NCBI RefSeq assembly: GCF_014642875.1
Contig: NZ_BMJC01000003.1
Coordinates: 310,001-374,000, forward strand
Direction of reading: 5' to 3'
DNA length: 64,000 bases
Source of the DNA: Puia dinghuensis
GTDB lineage: Bacteria; Bacteroidota; Bacteroidia; Chitinophagales; Chitinophagaceae
Made by a program: the position numbers and the translations under genes. Position 1 is the first letter of the stretch. The number at the start of each line of letters is the position of its first letter. Positions 62,957-64,000 of the stretch are shown here, one piece after another. The notes below the pieces were generated by a model that worked only from the letters and a program-made list of their open reading frames with translations, ran no database searches and was not told the origin of the DNA.

Positions 62957-64000
62957 TTATCTGGAGTCCGATATGCTTATCGCATAAAGAGCGTTATGGC
63001 CTGTGACGTATAGGATACGGGGATCATTGCCAAAGCAGACACCGGTGGGTCGTTCCGGCGTTTTGATCGTTTTCATCAGCCTGCCTTTCGAATCGTAGAC
63101 GTACACCTCCCCATCGGCGATGTAGACATTGCCTTCGACGTCCGTCGTGCTGGCGAACTCGCCGCGCTGGGCGAAATAGGTAAGATTAGAGAGGAAGCCC
63201 TTGCTGTCCGCGTCCATGCGGACGGTCCGTTTGTCATACTCATCCGTGGTATATACAGACTTCCCGGGGTAGGCGGAGGCCAGGGCAGTAGAGCGGGCCA
63301 GATCGTAGACGACGGGGATGACGGTCACGCCATCGGGGGCGACAAAGCATTGCTGTGGGCGCGCGACCGAGATGCTATTGAAATCATGATAATCCCGCCA
63401 GCGATGTGCCGGGTAGAGGGCCCGGTCGATCGGGTCGATACTGCCCATGGGTTGCGTTGGCAGCAAATGGATGGTCTCGTCGGGATTGTTTGGTTCGATG
63501 CTGTAGGCCAGGGTGGTGAAGCCGGAGTTGCCCCAACCACTAAACGAAGTACCGGCAGCGTCGGGTGGGTTGGAATAAGTTTCGCCGGTGCCGGGTTTGG
63601 GGACGTATTTGAATACGACGAGGAGGTTATCTTTTTTGTCAGAAGTTAGAGAAAGGGGTTGCCAGGGATAGTCGGCGAGCAGCGTCGTTTGCCGGGTAGC
63701 CGGCGAGTAGCGGTAGATCCGGCGAAGCCGGGAATCGCAGAAATAGATGTTGCCTTTGCTGTCAGCGCAGGGGCTTTGAGCGAATTCGAAACCGGTGGCG
63801 AGTTGCTGTGCCTGGGCCGCGGCGGATGATTCCGGTCCGATGAAGAGGCGCGCGAATTCCCAGGGACGCATCTCGGTATTGGTGTTGACGTCGTAAATCG
63901 TATTAGTGGTAGTATAGATGATCTGACTATAATTATGGACGTTCAGAAACTCGAGATCGTGACCTCCCCAGCAACGGATGGAATAAGGATAGGGCTTGTT
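62957..64000 (-). CDS. Beta-propeller protein, SMP-30/NHL-like (5' part outside window)
   Basis: The frame is open to the right edge with no stop, and the codons upstream of the internal ATG at 63871 encode plausible protein (HDLEFLNVHNYSQIIYTT), so the gene begins outside. Visible repeats have the NHL/SMP-30 strand form: SPCADSKGNIYFCDSRLRRI, FVAPDGVTVIPVV, TDVEGNVYIADGEVYVYDSKGRLMKTI and GNDPRILYVTGHN. It is probably a six-bladed propeller, secreted or surface-bound given its neighbours. The gap to SusC is 33 bases, so it may be in the same operon. Function not assigned. Confidence 0.8.
   Translation of the reverse strand, partial: NKPYPYSIRCWGGHDLEFLNVHNYSQIIYTTTNTIYDVNTNTEMRPWEFARLFIGPESSAAAQAQQLATGFEFAQSPCADSKGNIYFCDSRLRRIYRYSPATRQTTLLADYPWQPLSLTSDKKDNLLVVFKYVPKPGTGETYSNPPDAAGTSFSGWGNSGFTTLAYSIEPNNPDETIHLLPTQPMGSIDPIDRALYPAHRWRDYHDFNSISVARPQQCFVAPDGVTVIPVVYDLARSTALASAYPGKSVYTTDEYDKRTVRMDADSKGFLSNLTYFAQRGEFASTTDVEGNVYIADGEVYVYDSKGRLMKTIKTPERPTGVCFGNDPRILYVTGHNALYAISISDSR

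Overview
The window looks like a chromosome segment of a Bacteroidota bacterium, most likely of the Chitinophagaceae or a close relative. This rests on six TonB-dependent receptors, two SusC/SusD pairs, a hybrid two-component regulator and one-piece Y_Y_Y regulators. Several -7 boxes also fit the Bacteroidota form TAnnTTTG. No rRNA, tRNA, CRISPR array, transposase or integrase was seen, and no gene-free stretch exceeds about 200 bases. Genus-level placement is inference.

Layout. 1-202: end of an OmpR-type response regulator. 310-3114: outer-membrane beta-barrel receptor. 3118-3857: SRPBCC/AHSA1 protein plus ArsR repressor with two near-identical palindromic operators. 4029-8765: LVIVD-repeat lipoprotein, nucleoside-sugar-type epimerase, internally duplicated DoxX-like membrane protein, 3-hydroxyisobutyrate-dehydrogenase-like enzyme and a small membrane protein. 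8837-11512: a second receptor with a Gly/Pro-rich spacer. 11732-22367: secreted GH13 enzyme, DinB-like protein, small membrane protein, two FtsX/MacB-type permeases flanking a GH20 hexosaminidase, and an SDR enzyme.

22315-36858 is a polysaccharide utilisation locus (PUL) whose enzymes point to beta-1,4-galactan or arabinogalactan: SusC, SusD, SusE, a GH53 lipoprotein and a GH2-GH53 fusion, all on the minus strand, with the hybrid two-component regulator divergent. 36972-37781 is an orphan ParA ATPase. 37818-45022 holds a TonB receptor divergent from a LytS/LytTR pair, followed by a small unknown protein and a second, non-SusC receptor. 45028-51155 holds an STM3941-like protein, an unusual triple-ThuA secreted protein and a divergent LuxR-type transmembrane regulator. 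51197-53319 is a BlaI/BlaR1 pair with two perfect palindromic operators.

53316-64000 is the most unusual region. A minus-strand operon, entering from beyond the right edge, encodes a beta-propeller-like protein, SusC, SusD, a GH9 enzyme fused to two thioredoxin-fold domains (CNHC and WCVPC motifs), and a secreted copper amine oxidase. The genes lie 1-33 bases apart. Together they suggest glycan import and cleavage linked to extracytoplasmic redox chemistry. The substrate cannot be read from the sequence.
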